The notes under the pieces were generated by a model. The model searched no databases, was not told where the DNA came from, and was given only the letters and a program-made list of their open reading frames with translations. Of a stretch of DNA of 37,822 nucleotides, positions 1 to 7,829 are shown piece after piece. The stretch is from positions 1 to 37,822 of the forward strand of contig DXFV01000048.1 in the NCBI GenBank assembly GCA_019114265.1, read 5' to 3'. Every line of letters starts with the position of its first letter. Position 1 is the first letter of the stretch. This DNA comes from Anaerofilum faecale (GTDB taxonomy: Bacteria > Bacillota > Clostridia > Oscillospirales > Ruminococcaceae). The position numbers and the translations under genes are program-made.

Positions 1-2
1 TG

Positions 3-92
3 AAACGTCTGGATGAACTCCCAAACGTTTTAGCTTTGCACGAAATAGAGAAAATGGATCCCGGTTTCTATTATTCCAAATTTGGAAATTAA
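3..92 (+). CDS. 3' end of an unidentified gene (partial)
   Basis: An open frame enters from the left edge and runs 29 codons to a TAA stop at 90-92. The peptide ends in YYSKFGN. I do not recognise the family. It lies 57 bases before the lipoprotein gene on the same strand and shares its AT-richer composition, so both probably belong to the same integrated element. It could be a chance frame, because only the last 29 codons are visible. Confidence 0.4.
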   Translation, partial: KRLDELPNVLALHEIEKMDPGFYYSKFGN

Positions 93-149
93 AAGTTTTT
101 ATTCATCCGCATCAATGGGGTAAATAAGAAAAATCAGGAGGATAAGATC

Positions 150-752
150 ATGAAAAAGGCAGTAGCAATTGTAGCCGCAGTTTGTGTAGCATCCGCTTTG
201 GTGGCGTGTGGGCATGTGTCTTCTTCCAGCGTACCCACATCTAAACCTGCCACCTCCGACGGCTCCGCCAGTTCTGAACAGAAGATCGAAGTGGAGGAGG
301 AAGTGTTCGATGTGAAGGTAACCCTCCCCGCCGATATGGTCGGCGAAACTACACAGGAACAGTTGGATAGCGAAAATGCCGGCAAAGTGCATTCTGTAAC
401 ATTGAACAATGATGGTAGCGTTACATTCGTTATGAGTAAAAGTCAGCATAAAGAAATGATGGCAGAGATGGCCGCATCGTTGGATGAAAGCCTGAGCGAA
501 ATGGTTGGCACTGAAGATTATCCGAATGTCCAAAAAATCGAGCACAACGATGATTATACATCTTTCACTATTACCACTACATCGACAGAGCTCTCTTTGC
601 AGGAATCTATGTCAGCGATGGTCTACTATGTATCGGGCGGCATGTACAATACTTTCGCCGGCAATCCATCCGCAAACATCCATGTTGATTTCGTGAATGC
701 GGACAGCGGCGAGATTATTGCCAGTTCCGATTCGTCCGAGATGGCTGAATGA
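150..752 (+). CDS. Putative secreted lipoprotein, unknown function
   Basis: 200 residues. The N-terminus is a lipoprotein signal peptide: Lys-Lys at 2-3, a hydrophobic core to about residue 16, and a lipobox LVAC ending at Cys20. A Ser/Thr-rich linker follows, typical of a tether to the outer face of the membrane. The mature part is acidic and rich in Ser, Thr, Glu and Met, with no cysteine after Cys20 and no catalytic motif I recognise. Its alternating beta-like segments suggest a small soluble domain. The start is supported by AGGAGG about 8 bases upstream of the ATG. Base composition is clearly lower in GC than the housekeeping genes to the right, which fits acquired DNA. Its place beside an integrase suggests element cargo. 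The lipoprotein call is firm; the function is unknown. Confidence 0.75.
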   Translation: MKKAVAIVAAVCVASALVACGHVSSSSVPTSKPATSDGSASSEQKIEVEEEVFDVKVTLPADMVGETTQEQLDSENAGKVHSVTLNNDGSVTFVMSKSQHKEMMAEMAASLDESLSEMVGTEDYPNVQKIEHNDDYTSFTITTTSTELSLQESMSAMVYYVSGGMYNTFAGNPSANIHVDFVNADSGEIIASSDSSEMAE

Positions 753-772
753 TCTTTTAAGCACAAACAAAA

Positions 773-804
773 ATCCCGCCCCCTGTTGGCGCAGGGAACG
801 GGAT
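773..804 (-). terminator. Hairpin with a U-tract on the minus strand
   Basis: The arms ATCCCG/CGGGAT and CCCTG/CAGGG form a two-part stem between the lipoprotein and integrase genes. Only the minus-strand reading is followed by a run of U, so as an intrinsic terminator it would act on leftward transcription, where no gene is seen. It may still act as a processing or stalling hairpin for the lipoprotein mRNA. Confidence 0.35.
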
Positions 805-813
805 AAAATAAGC

Positions 814-875
814 AGCTTGCCTTACAAGGTGGCAATCCACTCAGCACTTGGATTATACCACCTTTGGGGCAGGCT
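814..875. repeat. Imperfect inverted repeat upstream of the integrase gene
   Basis: The left arm (from 814, with AGCTTGCC, then AAGGTGG, then AATCCA) is mirrored on the right by TGGATT, CCACCTT and GGCAGGCT ending at 875. About 20 of 26 positions pair. The centre is about 9 bases. The symmetry ends about 16 bases before the integrase Shine-Dalgarno site. It could be an operator for integrase expression, an arm-type or excisionase site, or an RNA hairpin. The structure is seen directly; its role is inferred. Confidence 0.55.
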
Positions 876-907
876 TGTCAAAGTGCACCCTGAAGGAGGT
901 ATTTTTT

Positions 908-2155
908 ATGTCGAACGCCGCAAAACTATACTGCCCGAATCCCCGCAAGCCTGAGCAGGGCCTGCACCAGAGACCCAACGGCGTGTGGGAAAAAACCGAA
1001 ACCATCTACGGCCGGCGCAAGAGCTTCTCCAGCCGGGACCCGGTGGAGGTGTGGCGCAAACGGGCAGCCTACATTGCAGCCGCCCAGGAGGAGGCCGAAG
1101 AGGCATCCATAACCGAAAGGCTGGGACCACCGTTCGAGGACGTGGCCGACCGGTACCGCGAGAAGGTGGATCGCATGAAAGCCGGCACGGCAAAGGCATA
1201 CCTTCCGGCCATCCGGCGGGCGCGGGAACACTTTGCCGGCCGGCGGATGAAGGAGATACAGCCGTGGGAGATCCGGGCGTGGCTGGAAGGCCTGCACATG
1301 GCGCACACCACCACCAGCAATCACAAAGCCGTGCTCAACTCCATCTACCAGGTATACATCGACAGCCCGCAGTGGCACGGGGATTACAATCCCGCGCGGA
1401 TGGTATCCATGCCCCGCGGCCTGCCCCGCTCCCGGCGGCTGCCTCCTGAGCAGGAGCAGGTGGAGATCGTGCGGCAGGCCGCTTTGCGCCCAGACGAGGA
1501 CAGCCTGCTGGCGATCCTCTATCTCTGCACCGGCGAGCGCCGCGGCGAAGCCTGCGCCCTTACTTTGGGCGATATCGACTTTGAGCGCGGCTGGATCAGC
1601 GTCACCAAAGCCGTGCAGTGGATCAACAACCAGCCGCAGCTGACCACTACCAAGACCGATGCCGGTGTGCGCAAGCTGCCGCTGCTGGACCTGCTGCGCA
1701 AAGCCTTGGAGCCATACCGGCACCTGCCGGCCGGTACCTATCTGGTGGGGCTGGGAAAGAAACCGGTCACGGCCAGCTGGTACCGGCGCCACTGGGCTGA
1801 TTTTTGGCGCCGTCACGGCCACGCCCACGCAGTTGAGCGCGAGTACACCCGCTGGCGCGGCGGGAAGGAGCAGCGCTACAAACAGACAGACTGGATCGCC
1901 GACGTATGTGCCCACCAATTCCGGCACGAATATGTGTGCCTGCTGGCCGAAGCCGGCGTGCCCGAAGAGGTGGCCATCCAGATCGTAGGGCACGCAAACG
2001 CCAAGATGATCCATGAGGTGTACCTGCATCTGAGCGACACGATGCTGCAGCAGGCAGCTGCCCGCATCAACAAGCATCTGGCCGAAAGCTGGTCTGCAGC
2101 TGGTCTGCAATCAGATGGTGCAAACCAGTGCAAAAGGGCACAAAAAACAGCATAA
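908..2155 (+). CDS. Tyrosine recombinase / phage-type integrase
   Basis: 415 residues. It catalyses site-specific integration and excision of a mobile element. The N-terminal third (about 20-65) is basic, as in arm-binding domains. A SAM-like core-binding domain covers about 75-160 and the catalytic domain about 180-385. The catalytic set is visible: Arg211 in TGERRGE, Lys249, His336 and Arg339 in HQFRH, His362 in GHAN, and the nucleophile Tyr372. All key residues are present, so it is probably active. I chose the ATG at 908 because GAAGGAGG lies 9-10 bases upstream; an in-frame ATG at 848 falls inside the inverted repeat and has no ribosome site. The gene runs toward the 3' end of tRNA-Pro, the usual arrangement for a tRNA-integrating element with int at its end. 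Confidence 0.93.
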   Translation: MSNAAKLYCPNPRKPEQGLHQRPNGVWEKTETIYGRRKSFSSRDPVEVWRKRAAYIAAAQEEAEEASITERLGPPFEDVADRYREKVDRMKAGTAKAYLPAIRRAREHFAGRRMKEIQPWEIRAWLEGLHMAHTTTSNHKAVLNSIYQVYIDSPQWHGDYNPARMVSMPRGLPRSRRLPPEQEQVEIVRQAALRPDEDSLLAILYLCTGERRGEACALTLGDIDFERGWISVTKAVQWINNQPQLTTTKTDAGVRKLPLLDLLRKALEPYRHLPAGTYLVGLGKKPVTASWYRRHWADFWRRHGHAHAVEREYTRWRGGKEQRYKQTDWIADVCAHQFRHEYVCLLAEAGVPEEVAIQIVGHANAKMIHEVYLHLSDTMLQQAAARINKHLAESWSAAGLQSDGANQCKRAQKTA

Positions 2156-2165
2156 TTATACTATA

Positions 2166-2193
2166 CGCTCCCGGCAAAACGGGGGCGTTTTTC
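2166..2193 (+). terminator. Intrinsic terminator of the integrase gene
   Basis: An 8-bp stem (2166-2173 with 2180-2187, one G-T pair) and a 6-base loop are followed by TTTTTC. It starts 11 bases after the integrase stop codon. Confidence 0.85.
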
Positions 2194-2213
2194 TGTGTAA
2201 ACTTCGATATAAC

Positions 2214-2246
2214 GAAAAAAGCCATCGGCTTTTCAACAGATGGCTT
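2214..2246 (-). terminator. Intrinsic terminator after tRNA-Pro
   Basis: Read on the minus strand, a stem of AAGCCATC with GATGGCTT starts right after the tRNA CCA end and is followed by six T. It terminates the tRNA transcript. It sits on the element side of the expected integration point, so it may have come in with the element. Confidence 0.8.
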
Positions 2247-2323
2247 TGGTCCGAGTGGCGAGAGTCGAACTCACGGCCTCTTGAACCCCATTCAAGCGCG
2301 CTACCAAACTGCGCTACACCCGG
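2247..2323 (-). tRNA. tRNA-Pro (anticodon GGG)
   Basis: A complete cloverleaf. The 7-bp acceptor starts CCGGGTG, the D arm carries AGCGCAG and GGTAGCGC, the anticodon stem is CTTGA/TCAAG, the loop is ATGGGGT with anticodon GGG at 2289-2287, and the T arm is GTGAG/CTCGC with loop TTCGACT. Discriminator A and an encoded CCA complete it (77 nt). The integrase gene ends 91 bases from its 3' end, so the 3' half is the likely attachment site of the element to the left. Confidence 0.97.
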
Positions 2324-2441
2324 ACAACGTTCCCGGCTCTTGGGAACGTATGTTATTATACAGGGTAAAGATCTATTTGTCAACTCTTTTTTCCAAAATA
2401 TATGCAAAAAATCTCGGCCTGTAAAACGGGTGGGTTCGACA

Positions 2442-4517
2442 TCAGACATAGAACAGCAGATCGGCATAATCCGGCATCGGCCAGAAGTTCTTGGCCACCC
2501 GGCCTTCCAGTCCGTCTGCGGTGACACGGGCTTCGTCCATGACGGGCAGCACATTTTTGCGATAATAGAGCGCCGCCTGCTCCAGATCGGCGGGCACCTG
2601 CTCCAGCACCTGCTCCAGATGCTCGGTCTGCTGGACCAGAAGGGTGATGCGGCGGGACAGATCAGTTGCCAGCTCCTTTTCGGGCAGGTCGGGCAGGCCG
2701 ATGCTCTGCTTGGCAGCGGCGCCTTCGGCCAGTGTGCGGCCATAAGCCATGCAGGCGGGCAGGATCATCCGGCGCAGCATATCCACGCTGGTGGCCGCCT
2801 CAATGCGCACTGTCTTGGCGTATTCTTCCAGCACGATCTCCAGGCGGGAACGCATCTCGCTCTCGGAATAGACGCCGTGACGTGCGAACAACTTCAGGTT
2901 CTTCTGATCCACATAGTGGGGCAGTGCCTCCGGGGTGGACGGCAGGTTCAGCAGACCGCGGCGGGCAGCTTCTTCTGGCCATTCACTGCCGTAACCGTTG
3001 CCGTTGAACAGGATGCGCTGGTGGGCAGACAGCTCCCGGCGCACCAGAGTATCCAATGCGGCGGCAAAATCGGACACGGACTCCAGCTCATCGGCGAACT
3101 GGCGCAGCTCCTCCGCCACTGCGGTGTTCAGCATGATATTGGTGCAGGCGATGTTCAGTGAGGAACCCGGCATGCGGAACTCGAACTTGTTGCCGGTGAA
3201 GGCAAAGGGACTGGTGCGGTTGCGGTCGGAGTTGTCCAGCGGGATGGACGGGATAGCCAAAACACCCACATCCATCGTGCCGGGGGTGGTGTTGGCGTGC
3301 GGCTTACCGCTGACCAGTTCGTCCACCACTGCCTGCAGCTCGTCACCGATGTACATGGAAACGATCGCTGGCGGCGCTTCGTTTGCACCCAGACGATGGT
3401 CGTTGCCGGCAGTCGCCACCGAGATGCGCAGCAGATCCTGGTACTCGTCCACCGCCTTTACCACCGCGGTGAGGAACAGCAGGAATTGGGCGTTGGAAGC
3501 GGGGGTCTTGCCGGGGTCGAGCAGGTTCTCACCGGTGTCGGTGGAGATGGACCAGTTGTTGTGCTTGCCGGAACCATTGATGCCCTCAAACGGCTTCTCG
3601 TGCAGCAGGCAGACAAAACCGTGCCGTGCCGCCACCGTCTTCATCACTTCCATCGCCAGCTGGTTGTGGTCGGCCGCGATGTTGGTGGTGGAGAAAATGG
3701 GGGCCATCTCATGCTGACAGGGGGCCACCTCGTTGTGCTCGGTCTTGGCATGGATGCCCAGCTTCCACAGCTCCTCGTCCAGCTCGGCCATGAATGCCTT
3801 CACACGCGGACGGATCGCGCCGAAATAGTGGTCCTCCATCTCCTGTCCCTTGGGTGCGGGAGCACCGAACAGGGTGCGTCCGGTGAGGATGAGATCGGGG
3901 CGCTTGGCGTAGGCGGCGCGGTCGATCAGGAAGTATTCCTGCTCGGGGCCCACCGTGGTGGTGACGCGGCACACATTCTTTCCGAACAGCGCCAGCACGC
4001 GCACGGCCTGGCGGCTGATTGCCTCCATGCTGCGCAGCAGCGGCGTTTTTTTATCCAGCACTTCGCCGGTGTAGGAGCAGAACGCCGTGGGGATATACAG
4101 GGTGTCGTCCTTGATGAAGGCGTCGGAGGTGGGGTCCCAGGCGGTGTAGCCGCGGGCCTCAAAGGTGGCGCGCAGTCCGCCCGAGGGGAAGCTGGAGGCA
4201 TCCGGCTCTCCCTTGGTGAGCTCCTTGCCGGAGAACTCCATGATCGCCTTTCCTCCCGGCTGGGGCGACAGGAAGGAATCGTGCTTTTCAGCCGTGATGC
4301 CGGTCATCGGCTGAAACCAGTGGGTGTAGTGGGTGGCGCCCTTCTCCACCGCCCAGTCCTTCATCGCCGAAGCCACCACATCGGCCACATCCGGCGCCAG
4401 CGCTGCGCCGGTCTGGCGGGTGTTTTCCAGCGCGCGGAAGATCGCCTTGGGCAGACGCTCTCGCATCACGCTCTCGTTGAATACCATACTGCCGAACAGC
4501 TCAGGTACCTTTTTCAT
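2442..4517 (-). CDS. glnN: Glutamine synthetase type III
   Basis: 691 residues, the usual size of the large dodecameric type III enzyme and far longer than type I (about 450). It makes glutamine from glutamate, ammonia and ATP in the cytoplasm. Family landmarks are THWFQPMTG near residue 70, the substrate-site stretch EVAPCQHEMAPIF, and the ATP/glutamate loop NGSGKHNNWSIS. The ATG at 4517 is preceded by GGAAAGG; a longer frame starting near 4622 runs through the leader hairpin and promoter and is not credible. It stands alone, divergent from dapL-asnB. Transcription would start near 4615 and pass a strong hairpin before the start codon, which suggests attenuation control, plausible for a nitrogen-regulated gene. 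Confidence 0.96.
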   Translation of the reverse strand: MKKVPELFGSMVFNESVMRERLPKAIFRALENTRQTGAALAPDVADVVASAMKDWAVEKGATHYTHWFQPMTGITAEKHDSFLSPQPGGKAIMEFSGKELTKGEPDASSFPSGGLRATFEARGYTAWDPTSDAFIKDDTLYIPTAFCSYTGEVLDKKTPLLRSMEAISRQAVRVLALFGKNVCRVTTTVGPEQEYFLIDRAAYAKRPDLILTGRTLFGAPAPKGQEMEDHYFGAIRPRVKAFMAELDEELWKLGIHAKTEHNEVAPCQHEMAPIFSTTNIAADHNQLAMEVMKTVAARHGFVCLLHEKPFEGINGSGKHNNWSISTDTGENLLDPGKTPASNAQFLLFLTAVVKAVDEYQDLLRISVATAGNDHRLGANEAPPAIVSMYIGDELQAVVDELVSGKPHANTTPGTMDVGVLAIPSIPLDNSDRNRTSPFAFTGNKFEFRMPGSSLNIACTNIMLNTAVAEELRQFADELESVSDFAAALDTLVRRELSAHQRILFNGNGYGSEWPEEAARRGLLNLPSTPEALPHYVDQKNLKLFARHGVYSESEMRSRLEIVLEEYAKTVRIEAATSVDMLRRMILPACMAYGRTLAEGAAAKQSIGLPDLPEKELATDLSRRITLLVQQTEHLEQVLEQVPADLEQAALYYRKNVLPVMDEARVTADGLEGRVAKNFWPMPDYADLLFYV

Positions 4518-4543
4518 AACCTTTCCACTCCCTCTTTTTGTGT

Positions 4544-4610
4544 GACAAACAAAACAGCGAAGGCGCCGCGGAGACTGCCCGACCGGGCTCTCCACAGCGC
4601 CTTCGCTGTT
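4544..4610 (-). promoter_or_regulatory. Leader terminator / putative attenuator of glnN
   Basis: A perfect 14-bp outer stem (4597-4610 with 4553-4566), an inner GGAGA/TCTCC stem and an apical GCCC/GGGC hairpin are followed on the minus strand by TTTTGTTTG. It lies between the glnN promoter and start codon. An alternative short 5' hairpin (4594-4609; stem ACAGC/GCTGT, loop GAAGGC) uses the same bases and would exclude it, as in antitermination. The factor is unknown; an ANTAR-type protein is one possibility. Confidence 0.6.
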
Positions 4611-4621
4611 TGCATGGGCCA

Positions 4622-4650
4622 AGTATAAGCCGCCGCGGCGAATTTTTCAA
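4622..4650 (-). promoter_or_regulatory. Sigma-A promoter of glnN
   Basis: On the minus strand: -35 TTGAAA (4650-4645), a 17-bp spacer, and -10 TATACT (4627-4622). The start site would be near 4615, just before the leader hairpin. Confidence 0.8.
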
Positions 4651-4724
4651 GTGTTTTTTGTGATTTTGCGCATTTTTCCGTTTTCAGGCGGGAAAACAGG
4701 CCTGCCTTTTGGGCAAAACTTCCG

Positions 4725-4753
4725 TTTACTTTCGGCGCCGCGGCGGGTATAAT
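4725..4753 (+). promoter_or_regulatory. Sigma-A promoter of dapL-asnB
   Basis: -35 TTTACT (4725-4730), 17-bp spacer, -10 TATAAT (4748-4753). Divergent from the glnN promoter, about 75 bp apart; the stretch between them has AT-rich tracts that could hold operators. Confidence 0.85.
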
Positions 4754-4769
4754 GGAAAGAACAGAACAA

Positions 4770-4826
4770 CAGACAAAGGCGTCTGCTGTGCCGGGAAGCA
4801 CCGGTGCGGCAGGCGCCTTTTTTGCA
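4770..4826 (+). promoter_or_regulatory. Leader hairpins and terminator before dapL (putative attenuator)
   Basis: A first hairpin has stem CAGAC/GTCTG (4770-4785) and a six-base loop AAAGGC, with A at position 1 and G at 4 as in ANTAR target hairpins. It overlaps the 5' strand of a larger terminator stem (about 4777-4818) followed by TTTTTT, so the two are mutually exclusive. The upper part of the larger stem is a second hairpin with hexaloop GAAGCA, which has G4 but not A1. The dapL ribosome site follows within 20 bases. The terminator is clear; ANTAR control is a hypothesis. Confidence 0.55.
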
Positions 4827-4842
4827 GAAAAGGAGAACCGAT

Positions 4843-6030
4843 ATGGAACTGAACACCCGTTATCAGGCACTGGCGCCGCAGTATCTCTTCAGCGATGTGG
4901 CGCGCAAGGTGGCGCGTCACCGTGCCGCGCATCCCGAAGCAGCCATCATCAGTCTCGGTATTGGGGACGTCACCCAGCCGCTGGCGCCGGCGGTGGTGCA
5001 GGCGCTGGAGCAGGCCGCCCGCGAGATGGGCTGCGCCGACACCTTCCACGGCTACGGTCCCGAACAGGGCTACCCCTTCCTGCGGCAGGCCATCCTGGAC
5101 TACTATGCGGGGCGCGGGGTGTCGCTGCAGTTGGCCGAGGTGTTCGTATCGGACGGCGCGAAATCGGATCTGGGCAATATCCTCGATCTGTTCAGCAGCG
5201 AGAACACCGTCTTTATCCCCGACCCGGTCTATCCCGTCTATCTCGACACCAACCGGATGGACGGGCGGGAGATACGGTTCCTGCGCGCCGACGCCTCCAA
5301 TGGATTTCTGCCGATGCCTCCCCAGCGCGCCGAGGCGGACATCATCTACCTGTGCTCGCCCAACAACCCCACCGGCGCAGCCTATAACCGCGCACAGCTG
5401 CAGCAGTGGGTGGACTACGCACTGGACTGCGGGGCGGTGATCCTGTTCGATGCGGCCTATGAGCGGTTCATCACACAGCCAGACATTCCGCGCTCGATCT
5501 ACGAGATTCCCTGCGCGGCACAGTGCGCCATCGAGTTCTGCTCCTTTTCCAAGATGGCGGGATTCACCGGTCTGCGCTGCGGCTGGACAGTGGTGCCCCT
5601 GCAGCTGCGTGCCAGCGGGATGTCGCTGAACGAGATGTGGCTGCGGCGCCAGTCCACCAAATTCAACGGGGTGGCCTATCCGGTGCAGCGGGCAGCCGAG
5701 GCCGCACTGTCGGAGGAAGGCATGCAGCAGACCGGACGCGCCATCGCGGTGTACCAGCAGAACGCGCAGCTTCTGCACGAGGTGCTGGTGAAAGCAGGCA
5801 TCTACCACACCGGCGGCGTAAACAGCCCGTATCTGTGGATGCGCTGCCCGGACGAGATGGACTCCTGGCAATTTTTCCACTATCTGCTGGAAAAGGGTGG
5901 AATCGTAGGCACACCGGGCGCAGGCTTTGGGGAAAACGGCGAGGGGTATTTCCGCCTGACGGCGTTTTCCTCGCCGGCCGACACCGCCGAAGCCGCACAG
6001 CGGCTGGGCAAACTGCTGGGCGCACTGTAA
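4843..6030 (+). CDS. dapL: LL-diaminopimelate aminotransferase
   Basis: 395 residues, a class I/II PLP aminotransferase. It converts tetrahydrodipicolinate directly to LL-diaminopimelate using glutamate, for lysine and peptidoglycan. Specific DapL signatures are YLFSDVARKV near the N-terminus, SLGIGDVTQPL (about 37-47), HGYGPEQGYPFLR, FVSDGAKSDLGNI, and the PLP-lysine region SFSKMAGFTGLRCGW (Lys near 240). The substrate-binding CSPNNPTG is also present. The ATG at 4843 follows AAAAGGAG by 8 bases; an in-frame ATG at 4804 lies inside the leader terminator and is rejected. It is co-transcribed with asnB, 31 bases downstream. Length and motifs match the family well. Confidence 0.93.
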   Translation: MELNTRYQALAPQYLFSDVARKVARHRAAHPEAAIISLGIGDVTQPLAPAVVQALEQAAREMGCADTFHGYGPEQGYPFLRQAILDYYAGRGVSLQLAEVFVSDGAKSDLGNILDLFSSENTVFIPDPVYPVYLDTNRMDGREIRFLRADASNGFLPMPPQRAEADIIYLCSPNNPTGAAYNRAQLQQWVDYALDCGAVILFDAAYERFITQPDIPRSIYEIPCAAQCAIEFCSFSKMAGFTGLRCGWTVVPLQLRASGMSLNEMWLRRQSTKFNGVAYPVQRAAEAALSEEGMQQTGRAIAVYQQNAQLLHEVLVKAGIYHTGGVNSPYLWMRCPDEMDSWQFFHYLLEKGGIVGTPGAGFGENGEGYFRLTAFSSPADTAEAAQRLGKLLGAL

Positions 6031-6061
6031 AAAAGGCGCCCCATCAAGAGGGGGAACGAGT

Positions 6062-7645
6062 ATGTGTACTGTACTGGGATTTCAGGGAAGCGGCATGAGC
6101 CGACCCGAATTTGAGGCGCTGCTGCCGCGCACACAGCGGCGCGGTCCCGACGCGGCGCGCCTGGCCGAGTTGCCAAGCGGCGGATTTCTGGCCTTTCAGC
6201 GGCTGGCCATCATGGGCCTGAACGACAAGGGAATGCAGCCGTTCTCGCTGGACGGCAACCTGCTTGTCTGCAACGGCGAGATCTACGGGTTCCGCACACT
6301 GCGCCGCCGTCTGGAGCAGGAGGGCTGCCGCTTTGCGGGCGAGTCGGACTGCGAGGTGCTGCTGCCACTCTACCGCAAGCTGGGACCTGCCATGTTCCGC
6401 ACGCTGGATGCCGAATTCGCCTGCATCCTCTACGACGCGCAGAGCGGCCGTCTGCTGGCTGCGCGCGACCCCATCGGCATCCGTCCGCTGTTCTACGGCT
6501 ATGCAAAAGGCGGCATTGCCTTTGCCAGCGAGGCGTGCAGTCTGGCGGGATGGGTGGACGAGATCCGCCCCTTCCCTCCGGGGCACTACTATGACGGCGA
6601 GCGGTTCGTGTGCTACCGCAACATCGCCGCGGCCGATTCCCCGGTGCACGGCTCGCTGGACGAGATCTGCACCGGCATCCGGGATCGTCTGGTGGCGGCG
6701 GTGGAGAAGCGGCTGGACGCCGATGCACCGCTGGGCTTCCTGCTTTCCGGCGGACTGGACAGCTCGCTGGTATGCGCCATCGCGGCGCGCCGTCTGGACA
6801 AGCCGATCCGCACCTTTGCCATCGGCATGGAGGAGGACCCCATCGACCTCAAATACGCCCGGCAGGTGGCCGACTATCTGGGCGCCGAGCACACCGAGAT
6901 CCGCATGACGCCCGCCCTGCTGCGGGAGAATCTGGAGGAAGTGATCGGCTCGCTGGCCAGCTACGACATCACCACGGTGCGCGCCAGCATAGGCATGTAC
7001 CTGCTCTGCCGCGCCATCCACGAGACCACCGACGTCCGCGTGCTGCTGACCGGCGAGGTATCGGACGAGCTGTTCGGTTACAAATACACCGACTTCGCCC
7101 CCGATGCGGCCTCCTTCCAGGCCGAGAGCCAGAAGCGTGTGCGAGAGCTGTACGCCTACGACGTGCTGCGCGCCGACCGCTGCATCGCCGACAACAGCAT
7201 CGAAGCACGGGTCCCGTTTGGGGACCTGGAATTTGTGGACTATGTGATGAACATCGACCCGGCGCTGAAGATGAACCGGTGGGGCAAGGGAAAATACCTG
7301 CTGCGCCGCGCCTTTGCCGAGGGCGGCTGGCTGCCGGACGAGATCCTGTGGCGCGAAAAGGCGGCCTTCAGCGACGCGGTGGGCCACAGCATGGTGGACT
7401 ATCTGAAGGAGATGGCCGAGATCGCCTTCCCGGACAAAAACTGGAAGGACAAGTGCGCGTCCTATGCCCCCAATCCCCCCTTCACAAAGGAATCTCTGCT
7501 CTACCGACAGTTGTTTGAACGGCGCTATCCGGGACAGGGCAGCATGATCCCCGGCTTCTGGATGCCGAATCCCGCCTGGGAGGGCTGCCGCGTGGACGAT
7601 CCGTCGGCGCGTGTGCTGTCCAATTACGGCGCCAGCGGACAATGA
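6062..7645 (+). CDS. asnB: Asparagine synthase (glutamine-hydrolysing)
   Basis: 527 residues, slightly shorter than E. coli AsnB (554). It makes asparagine from aspartate, ATP and glutamine. The class II glutaminase domain starts with the nucleophile Cys2 after Met removal, and includes RRGPD (about 26-30), CNGEIYGF (about 70-77) and the ESDCEVLL stretch. The synthase domain has the PP-loop SGGLDSSL at 229-236 and LTGEVSDELFGYKY in the C-terminal half. GGGGGAAC provides a ribosome site before the ATG. It is the second gene after dapL and shares its leader, so both amino-acid genes probably answer the same signal. Both halves of the enzyme look intact. Confidence 0.95.
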   Translation: MCTVLGFQGSGMSRPEFEALLPRTQRRGPDAARLAELPSGGFLAFQRLAIMGLNDKGMQPFSLDGNLLVCNGEIYGFRTLRRRLEQEGCRFAGESDCEVLLPLYRKLGPAMFRTLDAEFACILYDAQSGRLLAARDPIGIRPLFYGYAKGGIAFASEACSLAGWVDEIRPFPPGHYYDGERFVCYRNIAAADSPVHGSLDEICTGIRDRLVAAVEKRLDADAPLGFLLSGGLDSSLVCAIAARRLDKPIRTFAIGMEEDPIDLKYARQVADYLGAEHTEIRMTPALLRENLEEVIGSLASYDITTVRASIGMYLLCRAIHETTDVRVLLTGEVSDELFGYKYTDFAPDAASFQAESQKRVRELYAYDVLRADRCIADNSIEARVPFGDLEFVDYVMNIDPALKMNRWGKGKYLLRRAFAEGGWLPDEILWREKAAFSDAVGHSMVDYLKEMAEIAFPDKNWKDKCASYAPNPPFTKESLLYRQLFERRYPGQGSMIPGFWMPNPAWEGCRVDDPSARVLSNYGASGQ

Positions 7646-7670
7646 ACCCCGGTTCGTTGCGCTGTTTACA

Positions 7671-7732
7671 TAAAAAAGCCGCAAGGCGGCCCGGGCCGTT
7701 CCCTCCTCGAACAGCCCGGACCGCTTTGCGGC
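7671..7732 (-). terminator. Terminator of the leu operon
   Basis: Read leftward, a long stem (GCCGCAAAGCGG with CCGCCTTGCGGC, then CCGGGC/GCCCGG and GTTC/GAAC) is followed by TTTTTT at 7677-7672. It lies about 100 bases after the leuB stop. On the plus strand there is no U-tract, so it is a poor terminator for asnB, which ends at 7645. Confidence 0.85.
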
Positions 7733-7829
7733 CGGCGGAAAAGACTCCTCTTCTTTTCCCCTATATCTCAATTCCCTTTTTGCAGCGCCCTCGTCGGCGC
7801 TCTTTCCCTCTTGCGGATATTGGCACAGG

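Noticed and set aside
4518..4622. 35-residue N-terminal extension of GlnN
   Set aside because: It would start inside the -10 box and read through the leader hairpin; the ATG at 4517 has a ribosome site and gives the normal start.
3297..4628. A 443-codon plus-strand frame across glnN
   Set aside because: Antisense to a clearly conserved gene and His/Gly-rich without motifs.
7678..7732. Terminator for asnB
   Set aside because: The stem is followed by U only on the minus strand, so it serves the leu operon; asnB may lack its own terminator.
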